This document shows positions 16,975 through 25,381 of a stretch of DNA of 64,000 nucleotides, one piece after another. Origin of the DNA: Nocardioides gansuensis. GTDB lineage: Bacteria; Actinomycetota; Actinomycetes; Propionibacteriales; Nocardioidaceae. The translations under genes were made by a program, and so were the position numbers. The notes below the pieces were generated by a model. It was not told the origin of the DNA and did no database searches. It saw only the letters and a program-made list of their open reading frames with translations. The first letter of the stretch is position 1. Each line of letters starts with the position of its first letter. The stretch covers positions 57,754 to 121,753 of the forward strand of contig NZ_QDGZ01000011.1 of the NCBI RefSeq assembly GCF_003076135.1. Reading direction: 5' to 3'.

Positions 16975-17095
16975 GCTCATCAACTCCCGAGTGAGGGACC
17001 GGGCCGATCCCGGCCGCACACAAACAGTCAAGGCAGACGCGTCGCCGAATGCAACCGATGGCCGCCCGGGACGCGGCCCGGGTGAGAATGGGCGC

Positions 17096-18010
17096 GTGTC
17101 CTCGCTGCCCGTCGTCGCCGTCGTCGGTGCGACCGCGTCGGGGAAGACTGCGCTGAGCCTCGACCTGGCGCAGGCGCTGGGCGGCGAGATCGTCAACACC
17201 GACGCCATGCAGCTCTACCGCGGCATGGACATCGGCACGGCCAAGCTGCCCGAGCCGCGGCGCCGGAGGATCCGCCACCACCTGCTCGACGTCCTCGACG
17301 TGACGGAGCCGGCGACGGTGGCCGAGTTCCAGGCCATGGCCCGCGCGGCGATCGACGACATCCACGCCCGCGGCCGCGTGCCGGTCCTGGTCGGCGGCTC
17401 GGCCCTCTACACGCGAGCCGTGCTCGACCGGTTCGAGTTCCCCGGCACCGACGATTCCGTACGCCGCGAGCTCGAGGCCGAGCTGGACCGGCTCGGGCCC
17501 GGGGAGCTGCACCGGCGGCTGGCGGGCGTCGACCCCGAGGCCGCGGAGCGCATCGAGCCGGGCAACGGCCGCCGCATCGTCCGGGCACTCGAGGTGATCG
17601 CGCTGACGGGGCGGCCGTTCAGCGCGAGCCTGCCCCGCCTGGAGTACCACTACCCGCGCGCTTGCCAGATCGGCGTACGCATCGACCGCCCCACCCTGGA
17701 CGACCGGATCGGACAGCGGGTGGAGGAGATGTTCGCCGACGGGTTGGTCGACGAGGTCGACCGGCTGCTGCGGCAGGGCCTCGCGCAGGGCCGCACCGCG
17801 GGGCTCGCGATCGGCTACCGCGAGGTCGCGGCCCACCTCGCCGGCGACCTCACGCTGGCGGAGGCGAAGGAACGCACCGCGCAGGCGACGCGGCGCTTCG
17901 CGCGCCGGCAGGAGAGCTGGTTCACCAAGGACCCGCGCATCCACTGGGTCGACTGGGACGACCCGCAGAGGACCGCGAAGGCGGTCGCCGTGGTCACTCG
18001 ACAAACCTAG
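17096..18010 (+). CDS. miaA: tRNA dimethylallyltransferase MiaA
   Basis: 304 residues from GTG 17096. The P-loop GATASGKT (about 11-18), DAMQLYRGMDIGTAKL, the VGGSALYTRAVLD region and the C-terminal RRFARRQESWFTKDPRIHW segment are all typical of MiaA. It transfers a dimethylallyl group from DMAPP to N6 of A37 in tRNAs reading UNN codons, the substrate of MiaB (13963-15513). The two modification genes are kept close, separated by three minus-strand genes. Length is normal for the family. Confidence 0.95.
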   Translation: MSSLPVVAVVGATASGKTALSLDLAQALGGEIVNTDAMQLYRGMDIGTAKLPEPRRRRIRHHLLDVLDVTEPATVAEFQAMARAAIDDIHARGRVPVLVGGSALYTRAVLDRFEFPGTDDSVRRELEAELDRLGPGELHRRLAGVDPEAAERIEPGNGRRIVRALEVIALTGRPFSASLPRLEYHYPRACQIGVRIDRPTLDDRIGQRVEEMFADGLVDEVDRLLRQGLAQGRTAGLAIGYREVAAHLAGDLTLAEAKERTAQATRRFARRQESWFTKDPRIHWVDWDDPQRTAKAVAVVTRQT

Positions 18011-18054
18011 CGGCGCCCGGGCAGGGTGGGAACGTCGTCGTCCCGGGAGGTCCC

Positions 18055-19905
18055 ATGCGTCACAGTCGTTCAGTCGTCCTTGCCGCCGCCGCCGTGGTCG
18101 GTGCCGCCACCCTGGCCCCCGTCGGCCCTGTCGCCGCCGAGGAGACGCCGCTGCAGCGAGCGCTCGAGGAGCGGGCCCGTCCCACCCCGAAGATCGCCAC
18201 GGCGATCGGCACCGGCGGCGCCGTCTCCACCGTCGACCCGGAGGCCAGCGCGGCCGCCCTCAAGGTGCTCAAGAAGGGCGGCAACGCCGCCGACGCGGCC
18301 GTTGCCGCGGCTGCCACCCTCGGCGTGACCGAGCCCTACAGCGCCGGCATCGGCGGCGGCGGCTTCTTCGTGCACTACGACGCCGAGACCGGCAAGGTCC
18401 GCACCATCGACGGCCGCGAGACCGCGCCGAAGCGGATGCCCACCGACGCCTTCATCGACCCCGCGACAGGCAAGCCCTACAACTTCACGCCCGAGCTGGT
18501 CACCAGCGGCGTGAGTGTCGGAGTCCCTGGCACGCCGGCCACGTGGCACCGTGCGCTGAAGCGGTGGGGGACGCTGAGCCTCGCTGACGCCCTCAAGCCC
18601 GCGGTCAAGGTCGCCACCCGCGGCTTCGTGGTCGACGAGACCTTCCGCCAGCAGACGCTGGACAACAAGGAGCGCTTCGAGGCCTTCCGGGCCACGAAGA
18701 AGCTGTTCCTGCCGGGCGGGGACGCGCCGCAGGTGGGCTCGGTCTTCAAGATGCCCGAGCTCGCGGCCACCTACCGGAAGCTGGGCGCGCAGGGCCTCGA
18801 CTACTTCTACCGCGGCAAGCTCGCCAGGCTGATGTCCGACATCGTGCGCAAGCCCCGCACCACCAAGGGCACCGACCTCCCGGTCCCGCCCGGCTACCTG
18901 CGCCCGAGCGACCTGCGCGACTACAAGGTGCGCAACCAGAAGCCGACGAAGGTGAGCTACCGCGGCTACGACGTCTACGGCATGGCGCCGGTGTCATCCG
19001 GCGGCACGACGGTCGGGGAGGCCCTCAACATCCTCGAGCGCTACGACCTCGCGAAGCTGCCCGTCGTCCAGGCGCTCCACCTCTATCTCGAGGCGAGCGC
19101 GCTGGCCTTCGCCGACCGCGGGAAGTACGTCGGCGACCCGAAGTTCGTCGACGTGCCCGTCTCAGACCTGCTCTCCGACACCTTCGCGGCCGAGCGTGCC
19201 TGCGCCATCGACCCCACCAAGGCGATGGCCAAGCCGACGGCGGCCGGTGACGCCGCGTCGTACGACGGGGTGTGCGCCGCCGCCCGCCAGTCCGGCGCCA
19301 CCGACGCGGACACGGAGAACATCTCGACGACGAACCTGACCGTCGCCGACAAGCGGGGCGACGTCGTGGAGTACACGCTCACGATCGAGCAGACCGGCGG
19401 CTCGGGCATGGTCGTGCCGCGGCACGGCTTCCTGCTCAACAACGAGCTGACCGACTTCTCCACGGTCTACGTCGAGACCGACCCCAACCGGATCCAGCCC
19501 GGCAAGCGGCCGCGCAGCTCGATGTCGCCGACGATCGTGCTCAAGGACGGCAAGCCGTTCCTGGCGCTCGGCTCGCCCGGCGGCTCGACGATCATCACCA
19601 CGGTGCTGCAGATGCTCGTCAACCGGATCGACCTCGGGATGACCGTCCAGCAGGCGATCGCGGCGCCGCGCGCGACCCAGCGCAACTCCGCCAACACCAC
19701 CGCCGAGCCGGAGTTCATCGCCGCCTATGGGCCTGCCCTGACGGCGTTCGGCCACAAGCTGGTGCCGGCGGGCGACGCCTTCACGAGTGCGGCGGAGATC
19801 GGGGCTGCGACGGCGATCGAGTTCGGGCCCGGTGGGCTGATGACGGCCGTGTCGGAGCCGAAGCGGCGCGGAGGTGGCGCGGCCCGCGTGGTCGACCCGA
19901 AGTGA
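18055..19905 (+). CDS. ggt: Secreted gamma-glutamyltransferase
   Basis: 616 residues with a Sec signal peptide (cleavage near VAAEE, residue 28-30). It is an Ntn-hydrolase made as a precursor that cuts itself before the catalytic Thr. The pattern here is NISTTNLTV with Thr425 as the likely nucleophile. Many relatives have TTH, this one TTN. Other family blocks are present: GGNAADAAVAAAATLGVTEP, SAGIGGGGFF, DGRETAP, PRSSMSPTIV and GSPGGSTI. It breaks glutathione and other gamma-glutamyl compounds outside the membrane, which could supply glutamate to gluABCD (inference). ATG 18055 has GGGAGG upstream. Confidence 0.9.
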   Translation: MRHSRSVVLAAAAVVGAATLAPVGPVAAEETPLQRALEERARPTPKIATAIGTGGAVSTVDPEASAAALKVLKKGGNAADAAVAAAATLGVTEPYSAGIGGGGFFVHYDAETGKVRTIDGRETAPKRMPTDAFIDPATGKPYNFTPELVTSGVSVGVPGTPATWHRALKRWGTLSLADALKPAVKVATRGFVVDETFRQQTLDNKERFEAFRATKKLFLPGGDAPQVGSVFKMPELAATYRKLGAQGLDYFYRGKLARLMSDIVRKPRTTKGTDLPVPPGYLRPSDLRDYKVRNQKPTKVSYRGYDVYGMAPVSSGGTTVGEALNILERYDLAKLPVVQALHLYLEASALAFADRGKYVGDPKFVDVPVSDLLSDTFAAERACAIDPTKAMAKPTAAGDAASYDGVCAAARQSGATDADTENISTTNLTVADKRGDVVEYTLTIEQTGGSGMVVPRHGFLLNNELTDFSTVYVETDPNRIQPGKRPRSSMSPTIVLKDGKPFLALGSPGGSTIITTVLQMLVNRIDLGMTVQQAIAAPRATQRNSANTTAEPEFIAAYGPALTAFGHKLVPAGDAFTSAAEIGAATAIEFGPGGLMTAVSEPKRRGGGAARVVDPK

Positions 19906-19964
19906 GTCCGGACTGAGCAAGAACGGTCGGGCGGACTGACCGGTCATGCGACCAGACTGGTCGC

Positions 19965-20900
19965 ATGACGGGACGGGATCGCCTCAGGGAGCTCCTCGAC
20001 GCGGTGCTCGCCGAGGACAACAACCGCCTCGCCGAGATGGCCGGCGACGCCTACTCGTCGCCGTTCCACTTCAGCCGTGAGGTGCTGCGCGGGACCGGTG
20101 AGTCGCCGGTCGCGCTGCGCCGCCGGGTGATGCTCGAGCGCGCCGGGTGGCAGCTCGCGTCCGGGACGTCGGTGACCGAGGCCGCGTTCGTCGCGGGCTA
20201 CGGCTCGGTCGACGGCTTCAGCCGCGCCTTCGCCCGCGCCTACGGACACCCGCCGCGCACGCGCGCCGCCCTCGCGGACATCCGGGTCCACTGGCTCAGT
20301 GCGCCGAACGGCGTCCACTTCCATCCCCCACTGAGCCTGTGGGTGCACGACACCGAGGAAGGACATCCCATGGAGCTCTCCACGCAGCTCATCCAGCACG
20401 ACGTCGACGACACCCTCGCGCTCATCGAGGCTGTCAGTCAGATCCCCGACGAGGACTTTCGGCGTGAGGTCCTCCCGGGCAACCACGTCCTCGAGTGGGA
20501 CGGCGAGGACTCCTCGGCCGCCAAGGTCCTCGACCACCAGGTCTGGACCAAAGAGGTCTGGGTGGCGGCCTTCGAGGGCACCGACTTCCCCCAGCACGGT
20601 GGGGACGACCCGGCGTCCTTGCGGGCTCGCCACGAGGGCGTCACGCCCCGGTGGCTCGCGGTCGTGCGCGACATCGAGCGCCGACGCGCCTGGGGCGACC
20701 GGCTCATCGACGCCCTGTGCGATCCGCCGGAGAGCTTCCAGATCGGGAGCGTCATCGCCCATGTGGTGACGTACGGCGCGCACCGGCGCCAGCTCGTCCG
20801 CCTGATGCTCCGGGCCAGTGGACACGAGGTGGGGCCGGGTGACCCGATCACCTGGATGCGCGACCGGCTCCGCGACGAAGCAGCGGAGGAGACCCGGTGA
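19965..20900 (+). CDS. AraC-type HTH fused to a DinB/DUF664-like domain
   Basis: 311 residues. The N-terminal part (about 5-95) holds two AraC-like helix-turn-helices (FHFSREVLRGTGESPVALRR, then SVTEAAFVAGYGSVDGFSRA followed by YGHPPRTRA). The rest is a four-helix DinB-like domain (LIQHDVDDTLALIEAV...VIAHVVTYGAHRRQLVRLML) whose His residues often bind a metal. This domain order is recurrent in actinobacteria and may be a sensor-regulator for reactive compounds, but the ligand is unknown. Its stop overlaps the next start (GTGA), so it is co-translated with a RibD-like reductase. Confidence 0.85.
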   Translation: MTGRDRLRELLDAVLAEDNNRLAEMAGDAYSSPFHFSREVLRGTGESPVALRRRVMLERAGWQLASGTSVTEAAFVAGYGSVDGFSRAFARAYGHPPRTRAALADIRVHWLSAPNGVHFHPPLSLWVHDTEEGHPMELSTQLIQHDVDDTLALIEAVSQIPDEDFRREVLPGNHVLEWDGEDSSAAKVLDHQVWTKEVWVAAFEGTDFPQHGGDDPASLRARHEGVTPRWLAVVRDIERRRAWGDRLIDALCDPPESFQIGSVIAHVVTYGAHRRQLVRLMLRASGHEVGPGDPITWMRDRLRDEAAEETR

Positions 20901-21415
20901 CGACGATCTACTACACCGGCTGCTCGCTCGACGGGTTCATCGCGACCCCGGACCACGACCTCACCTGGCTGACCTCCCGCGACATCGACGAGGAGGGCCC
21001 GATGAACTACGGCGCCTTCCGGGCCGGCCTCGGCGCCTGTGTCATGGGAGCCAATACCTGGCAGTGGGTCCTCGACCACGACGACGAACCCTGGGGTGAC
21101 CTGCCGACCTGGGTGGTGACCCACCGGACGTCGTTCGAGCCGGTGAAGTCGGTGAGGTTCACCGATGCGCCGGTCGAGGAGGTGCACGCCCATATGCGGG
21201 AGGCCGCGGACGGCAAGGACGTCTGGGTCGTCGGCGGCGGCGAGCTGGTGGGGCAGTTCCACGACGCGGGGCTGCTCGACGAGGTCTGGGTGCAGTTCGC
21301 GCCGGTGGCCCTCGGCGCCGGCCATCCGGTGCTGCCGCGCCACGTCGAGCTGCGCCTGGAGGACGTCCAGCGCAACCGCGACTTCGCGTGCACGCGCTAC
21401 ACGGTCGTCCGCTGA
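20897..21415 (+). CDS. RibD C-terminal/dihydrofolate reductase-like protein
   Basis: 172 residues. The DHFR-like reductase fold is visible: IYYTGCSLDGFIATPD at the start, GACVMGANTWQWVL for NADPH binding, and VWVVGGGELVGQFHDAGLLDEV near 110-131. Members reduce pterin-like or riboflavin-pathway compounds. Most stand-alone actinobacterial members have no known substrate. It is coupled to the upstream regulator by a 4-base overlap, so it is probably the enzyme that regulator serves. A repeat element follows before dapF. Confidence 0.85.
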   Translation: MTTIYYTGCSLDGFIATPDHDLTWLTSRDIDEEGPMNYGAFRAGLGACVMGANTWQWVLDHDDEPWGDLPTWVVTHRTSFEPVKSVRFTDAPVEEVHAHMREAADGKDVWVVGGGELVGQFHDAGLLDEVWVQFAPVALGAGHPVLPRHVELRLEDVQRNRDFACTRYTVVR

Positions 21416-21424
21416 GCCGCCCTC

Positions 21425-21462
21425 GGTGGTTGAGGCGCGAGCGCCGCGAGCCTCGAAACCAC
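21425..21462. repeat. Dispersed repeat/hairpin between the RibD-like gene and dapF
   Basis: GGTGGTTGAGGCGCGAGCGC is followed by CGCGAGCCTCGAAACCAC. The ends pair (GTGGTT.GAGGC with GCCTCGAAACCAC, one bulge). It is a shorter relative of the element at 9091. Confidence 0.7.
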
Positions 21463-21482
21463 TGCTCTGCGAGACTGGGCGG

Positions 21483-22274
21483 GTGAGCTACCGCTTCCTC
21501 AAGGGCCACGGCACGGAGAACGACTTCGTGATCCTGCCCGACCCCGACGGCACCGTGCACGGCGACCTGCCGGCCGAGCGGGTGCGCGCGCTGTGCGACC
21601 GGCGTGCCGGCATCGGCGGCGACGGCGTGCTCCGCGCGGTGCGCGACGAGGACGGCCGCTGGTTCATGGACTACCGCAACTCCGACGGCTCGGTCAGCGA
21701 GATGTGCGGCAACGGCGTCCGGGTCTTCGCGCGCTACCTCCACGAGCACGAGGGAGCGGACCTCCCCATCGAGGTCGCCACCCGTGCCGGCATCAAGACC
21801 GTCACCCGCGCCGGCGACGGCCTCTTCACGGTCGACATGGGCTCGCCCGAGGTGCTTGGTGACACCAAGGTCACCGTCGACGGCGCCACGCACGAGGCCC
21901 GGCACGTCTCCATGGGCAACCCCCACGCCGTCACCTTCGTCGACGACCTGGCCGAGGCCGGGACGCTGCTCGAGGAGCCCGGCTACGACCCCGCGGTCTA
22001 TCCCGCCGGCGTCAACGTCGAGTTCGTACGCCGCGTGGGAGAGCACCACGTCGAGATGCGCGTGCACGAGCGCGGCTCGGGGGAGACGAGGTCGTGCGGC
22101 ACCGGTGCCTGCGCGGTGATGGTCGCGGCGGCGCTGGCGGACGACGCCCCCCGCGGCACGACGTACACCGTGGACGTCCCGGGCGGCACGCTCCGGATCG
22201 AGTGGACCGAGGGAGACCGCGTCCTGATGACCGGCCCGGCCGTGATCGTCGCCGAGGGCCGGTCCGACCTCTGA
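21483..22274 (+). CDS. dapF: Diaminopimelate epimerase DapF
   Basis: 263 residues from GTG 21483. It has two pseudo-symmetric halves, each giving one catalytic Cys: Cys75 in SEMCGNGVR and Cys205 in SCGTGACA. Other conserved blocks are KGHGTENDFV, RRAGIGGDGV and MGNPHAV. It interconverts LL- and meso-diaminopimelate in the cytoplasm for peptidoglycan cross-links and lysine. The position after miaA and before hflX is the usual actinobacterial order, here interrupted by accessory genes. Four repeat units follow the stop. Confidence 0.95.
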   Translation: MSYRFLKGHGTENDFVILPDPDGTVHGDLPAERVRALCDRRAGIGGDGVLRAVRDEDGRWFMDYRNSDGSVSEMCGNGVRVFARYLHEHEGADLPIEVATRAGIKTVTRAGDGLFTVDMGSPEVLGDTKVTVDGATHEARHVSMGNPHAVTFVDDLAEAGTLLEEPGYDPAVYPAGVNVEFVRRVGEHHVEMRVHERGSGETRSCGTGACAVMVAAALADDAPRGTTYTVDVPGGTLRIEWTEGDRVLMTGPAVIVAEGRSDL

Positions 22275-22290
22275 CACCTCCCGGCCCTGG

Positions 22291-22404
22291 CTGGTCGAGC
22301 GGAGTCGAGACCCGGCCTCGGCTGGTCGAGCGGAGTCGAGACCCGGCCTCGGCTGGTCGAGCGGAGTCGAGACCCGGCCCCGGCTGGTCGAGCGGAGTCG
22401 AGAC
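22291..22404. repeat. 31-bp tandem repeat array downstream of dapF
   Basis: Four copies start at 22291, 22322, 22353 and 22384 at exact 31-bp spacing. Each contains CTGGTCGAGCGGAGTCGAGA, and the first three are followed by CCCGGCC and a short variable end. The core is the dispersed element of this genome, here amplified in tandem. Confidence 0.9.
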
Positions 22405-22424
22405 GCCGCCGTAGGCTGCCCGGC

Positions 22425-23063
22425 ATGACCGGGGACTGGACCGAGATCACGACCGCAGACGAGCTGACCGCCCTGCTGGGCGAGCCGACCGTAGCCGCGG
22501 CCACCAAGGAGCGGTCCACGCTCACCGACGTCGACCGCGACTGGCTGGCTGCCTCGCCGTTCTGCTTCCTGGCCACGGCCGACGCCCAGGGCCGCTGCGA
22601 CGCGTCACCGAAGGGCGACCCGGCGGGCCGGCTCGTGCACGTGATCGACGACCGCACGATCGCGGTGGCCGAGCGCCCGGGCAACCGGCGCGCCGACGGC
22701 TACCGCAACATCCTGGCCAACCCCCACGCCGGGCTGAACTTCCTCATCCCCGGCCGCGGCGACACGCTGCGGATCAACGGCCGCGCCCGGCTGGTCCGGG
22801 AGGCGCCGTTCTTCGACGAGATGGTCGTCAAGGGGCACCGCCCGCTGCTGGCGGTCGTCGTCGAGATCGAGACCGTCTTCTTCCACTGTGCGAAGGCGTT
22901 CCTCCGCTCGCGGCTGTGGCAGCCCGACACCTGGGCGCCGGAGGCTATCGTGCCCCGTCGCGCCGTGCTGGCACACCGGCTCGAGCGCCCCGACACGAGT
23001 GTCGAGGAGCTCGACGCCTACTACGGCCCGGCCTACTCCGCGCGGCTCTACACCGAGACCTGA
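22425..23063 (+). CDS. Pyridoxamine 5'-phosphate oxidase-family flavin protein
   Basis: 212 residues of the split-barrel FMN-binding group (MSMEG_1061-like). Recognisable parts are DRDWLAASPFCFLATAD, CDASPKGDPAG, GNRRADGYRNILANPHAGL and GDTLRINGRARLV. The C-terminal HCAKAFLRSRLWQPD segment is typical of this subgroup. Relatives reduce or oxidise small molecules with FMN or F420. The substrate is unknown. It is oriented away from dapF and convergent with the flavin oxidoreductase at 23080, leaving 16 bases between stops. Confidence 0.85.
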   Translation: MTGDWTEITTADELTALLGEPTVAAATKERSTLTDVDRDWLAASPFCFLATADAQGRCDASPKGDPAGRLVHVIDDRTIAVAERPGNRRADGYRNILANPHAGLNFLIPGRGDTLRINGRARLVREAPFFDEMVVKGHRPLLAVVVEIETVFFHCAKAFLRSRLWQPDTWAPEAIVPRRAVLAHRLERPDTSVEELDAYYGPAYSARLYTET

Positions 23064-23079
23064 CCGGCCGCACGGAGGC

Positions 23080-24450
23080 TCACAGGGCGTGGTTGGCCAC
23101 GAGGACCCGGCGTGGGTCGATGGCGTCCCGCACCCGGCACAGCCGGGCCCAGTCGTCACCGTCGTAGAAGCGGCTCGCGTCGACCCGGGACTCGGTGAAC
23201 GTCGGCACCAGACCGGTTCGCGACCACCGCGACATCGCCCTCACCACTCCGAACGCCGCCGCCTTGCCCGCCACCGCGGCCTGCGGCGTCGGGGCCATCG
23301 CCACGCAGAACAGCGCGTAGTCGCCCGGCAGGTGCGAGATCGCACCACCGTCCGCGGTCGGCAGGCCGATGGCGCCGCCGAGCTGGCGGAGCTCGGCGAA
23401 CATCAGCCCGGGCCGGGTGCCGGGCCCGACCTGGTCGAGGAACGCCGCGACCGCGGCCTCGTCCAGGGGTCCCAGCACGCTGTGGTCACCGACAGCCGGC
23501 ACCGGGCCCGGCGGGTCCATGTGCACGGCCAACAGCTCGGCTGCCGGGATCCGGCCGAAGGTGTCCAGCTCGGGCGCCAGCGAGCGCAGCGGGGCGAGCA
23601 CCTCGGCCGCCTGGTCGTCCTCCGCGAGGCAGGCGCCGTCGACGATGACCAGGTCCCGGCCGGACAGGAACGGCGGCAGCTCCGGCAGCGGCGGGAAGCT
23701 CATCACCCGCAGCGACGTCGACACCGACTCCGGCGCGGTGCGGGTCCACTCGACCCAGGCCGGCACGACCTCGGGCGCCCGCTCGCGGTCCCACAACAGC
23801 ATCCCGGCGAACACGTCGGCGTACGGCAGCAGCTCCAGCTCGATCGCGACGACCACGCCGAGGTTCCCGCCGCCGCCACGCACGGCCCAGAACAGATCGG
23901 CGTTCTGAGCGGCGGTCGCGGTGACCAGGCTGCCGTCGGCGACGACGACGTCCACGGACCGGATCGCGTTGGCGGCCACGCCGTGCCGGCGACCGTAGAA
24001 GGACAGGCCGCCGCCGAGGACATAGCCGGCGACCGCGACGTCCGGCGCGCTGCCGTGCGGCGCGGTGAGCCCGTGCGGCGCCACCGCCGCGATCACGTCC
24101 TGCCACAGGGTCCCGCCGACGACGCGCGCGACCCGGGCTGCGGGGTCGACGGTGACGCCGGTGAGCCCGGACAGCCGCAGCAGGACGACGTCGTCGAGCG
24201 ACCGCTCCTCCAGCGCCGCGGCGCCGTGGCCGGTGCTCTGCGGAGCGACCCGGAGGCCGGCGTCGGCGGCGGCGCGGACCACGGACGAGACCTCCGCGAC
24301 GGTTCGGGGTACGGCGACGGCGGCGGGCCGTTGCTCGACCGCCAGGTTCCACGGGGTCCGCGCTGCGTCGTACCCCTCGTCGCCGGGCAGGTGGACCTCG
24401 CACAGGTCGCGGAGCCCTGCGAGCGCGGTCAGGTGGGGAGTGGTGGTCAT
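23080..24450 (-). CDS. FAD-linked oxidoreductase (BBE-like, PCMH-type)
   Basis: 456 residues. The PCMH flavin domain has VAVPRTVAEVSSVVRAA, the covalent-flavin motif STGHGAA with His75, and AGYVLGGGLSFYGRRHGVAAN. The Cys that doubly anchors FAD in bicovalent enzymes is replaced (APHGSAPDV), so a single His link is likely. The C-terminal RFYDGDDWARLCRVRDAIDP segment is the BBE ending. Such enzymes oxidise sugars or secondary metabolites using O2. No Tat signal, so it is cytoplasmic. ATG 24450 overlaps the PIG-L stop by four bases, and both face the LuxR gene. Confidence 0.88.
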   Translation of the reverse strand: MTTTPHLTALAGLRDLCEVHLPGDEGYDAARTPWNLAVEQRPAAVAVPRTVAEVSSVVRAAADAGLRVAPQSTGHGAAALEERSLDDVVLLRLSGLTGVTVDPAARVARVVGGTLWQDVIAAVAPHGLTAPHGSAPDVAVAGYVLGGGLSFYGRRHGVAANAIRSVDVVVADGSLVTATAAQNADLFWAVRGGGGNLGVVVAIELELLPYADVFAGMLLWDRERAPEVVPAWVEWTRTAPESVSTSLRVMSFPPLPELPPFLSGRDLVIVDGACLAEDDQAAEVLAPLRSLAPELDTFGRIPAAELLAVHMDPPGPVPAVGDHSVLGPLDEAAVAAFLDQVGPGTRPGLMFAELRQLGGAIGLPTADGGAISHLPGDYALFCVAMAPTPQAAVAGKAAAFGVVRAMSRWSRTGLVPTFTESRVDASRFYDGDDWARLCRVRDAIDPRRVLVANHAL

Positions 24451-25241
24451 CGGAGTGCCTTTCGTTCGGTGTGGTGGACGGGGTCGTGGTCGGTGCCGAC
24501 TGCCGGGATCCAGCTGTCGGCCACCGGACCACCGGGCCAGGGCGGGTCGACCTGCCGCAGCCGGTCGACCGCGAGGAAGCCGCGCTGGAGCGCCGGATCC
24601 ATGGCGTCGAAGGGTGGGACCTGTGAGGCGTGGGTGCGGATCGCCCGCCAGCGCAGGTCGAGCAGATCGGCGACGTCGACCAGGTGGGTGATCTCCTCGT
24701 CGGGCGTCCCGAGCGTGTCGACAGCGGTGAACGCCGTCATCAGCGATCGCGCGAGGCAGAACAGGTAGGTCACAGCCGGGCGGTGCGACACGTCGTCGAG
24801 CGCCGCGAGGGTGGCGTCCCGCATCGCCGCGTGGTCGCGGTGCCCGTCGCTGGCGTCGAGGGTCACGACCACGTCCGGCCGGACCTCCTCGACCAGCCGT
24901 GCCACCTGCTCCCGGAGCCGGTCCGGCTCGGCCGCGGCGAGCGAGCCGGGCTCCGGGTCGCCGTCGACGCCGGAGTCGCGGTAGCCGAGCAGCTCGACCC
25001 GCTCCACGCCGAGCAGTGCGCAGGCCGCTCGCAGCTCCCGCTCGCGCGCGGCGGGCAGGTCGGTGCGGGTGAGACCGGAGCCGGGCGCCGGCTCGCCGAG
25101 CTCGCCCCGGGTCGCGCACACCACGGTGCTGCGGAACCCGTGGGCGGTGGCGTGGGCGAGGACCGAGCCGCAGCCGAAGGCTTCGTCGTCGGGGTGGGCG
25201 ACCACGACGAGCAGTCGCGGTGCCGTGGGAGTGATGTCCAT
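24447..25241 (-). CDS. PIG-L/LmbE-family deacetylase
   Basis: 264 residues from ATG 25241. The zinc-binding AHPDDE motif (15-20) lies after the first strand, and the second His cluster is DGHRDHAAM. The family removes acetyl groups from N-acetylglucosamine-type sugars, including mycothiol precursors and glycosylated metabolites. It forms an operon with the flavin oxidoreductase, so a modified sugar substrate shared by both is plausible. The pair is divergent from a LuxR regulator and shares a 140-base promoter region with an inverted repeat at 25314-25335. Confidence 0.88.
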   Translation of the reverse strand: MDITPTAPRLLVVVAHPDDEAFGCGSVLAHATAHGFRSTVVCATRGELGEPAPGSGLTRTDLPAARERELRAACALLGVERVELLGYRDSGVDGDPEPGSLAAAEPDRLREQVARLVEEVRPDVVVTLDASDGHRDHAAMRDATLAALDDVSHRPAVTYLFCLARSLMTAFTAVDTLGTPDEEITHLVDVADLLDLRWRAIRTHASQVPPFDAMDPALQRGFLAVDRLRQVDPPWPGGPVADSWIPAVGTDHDPVHHTERKALR

Positions 25242-25288
25242 GGCGAGAACGGTCACGCCCGGCACGGCCCTGCCACCATCCCGATCGG

Positions 25289-25335
25289 CTGGGTGGTTCC
25301 GGACCCTGCGACCCTGGGTGGTCCAGACCACCCAG
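25289..25335. promoter_or_regulatory. Inverted repeat plus extra half-site between PIG-L and LuxR genes
   Basis: Perfect palindrome CTGGGTGGTC (25314-25323), spacer CA, GACCACCCAG (25326-25335), and a third copy CTGGGTGGT at 25289-25297, exactly 25 bp from the first arm. It sits in the divergent promoter region. LuxR-type regulators bind such dyads, so it is a likely target of the adjacent regulator (inference). Confidence 0.6.
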
Positions 25336-25381
25336 ACTTCTGGGATGGCACCGGGGCACGCCGTATCCGACACTGAGCGGC

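Noticed and set aside
22291..22404. Possible CRISPR array (regularly spaced repeats)
   Set aside because: Units follow each other at 31 bp with nearly identical sequence between the cores, so there are no unique spacers, and no cas genes are present.
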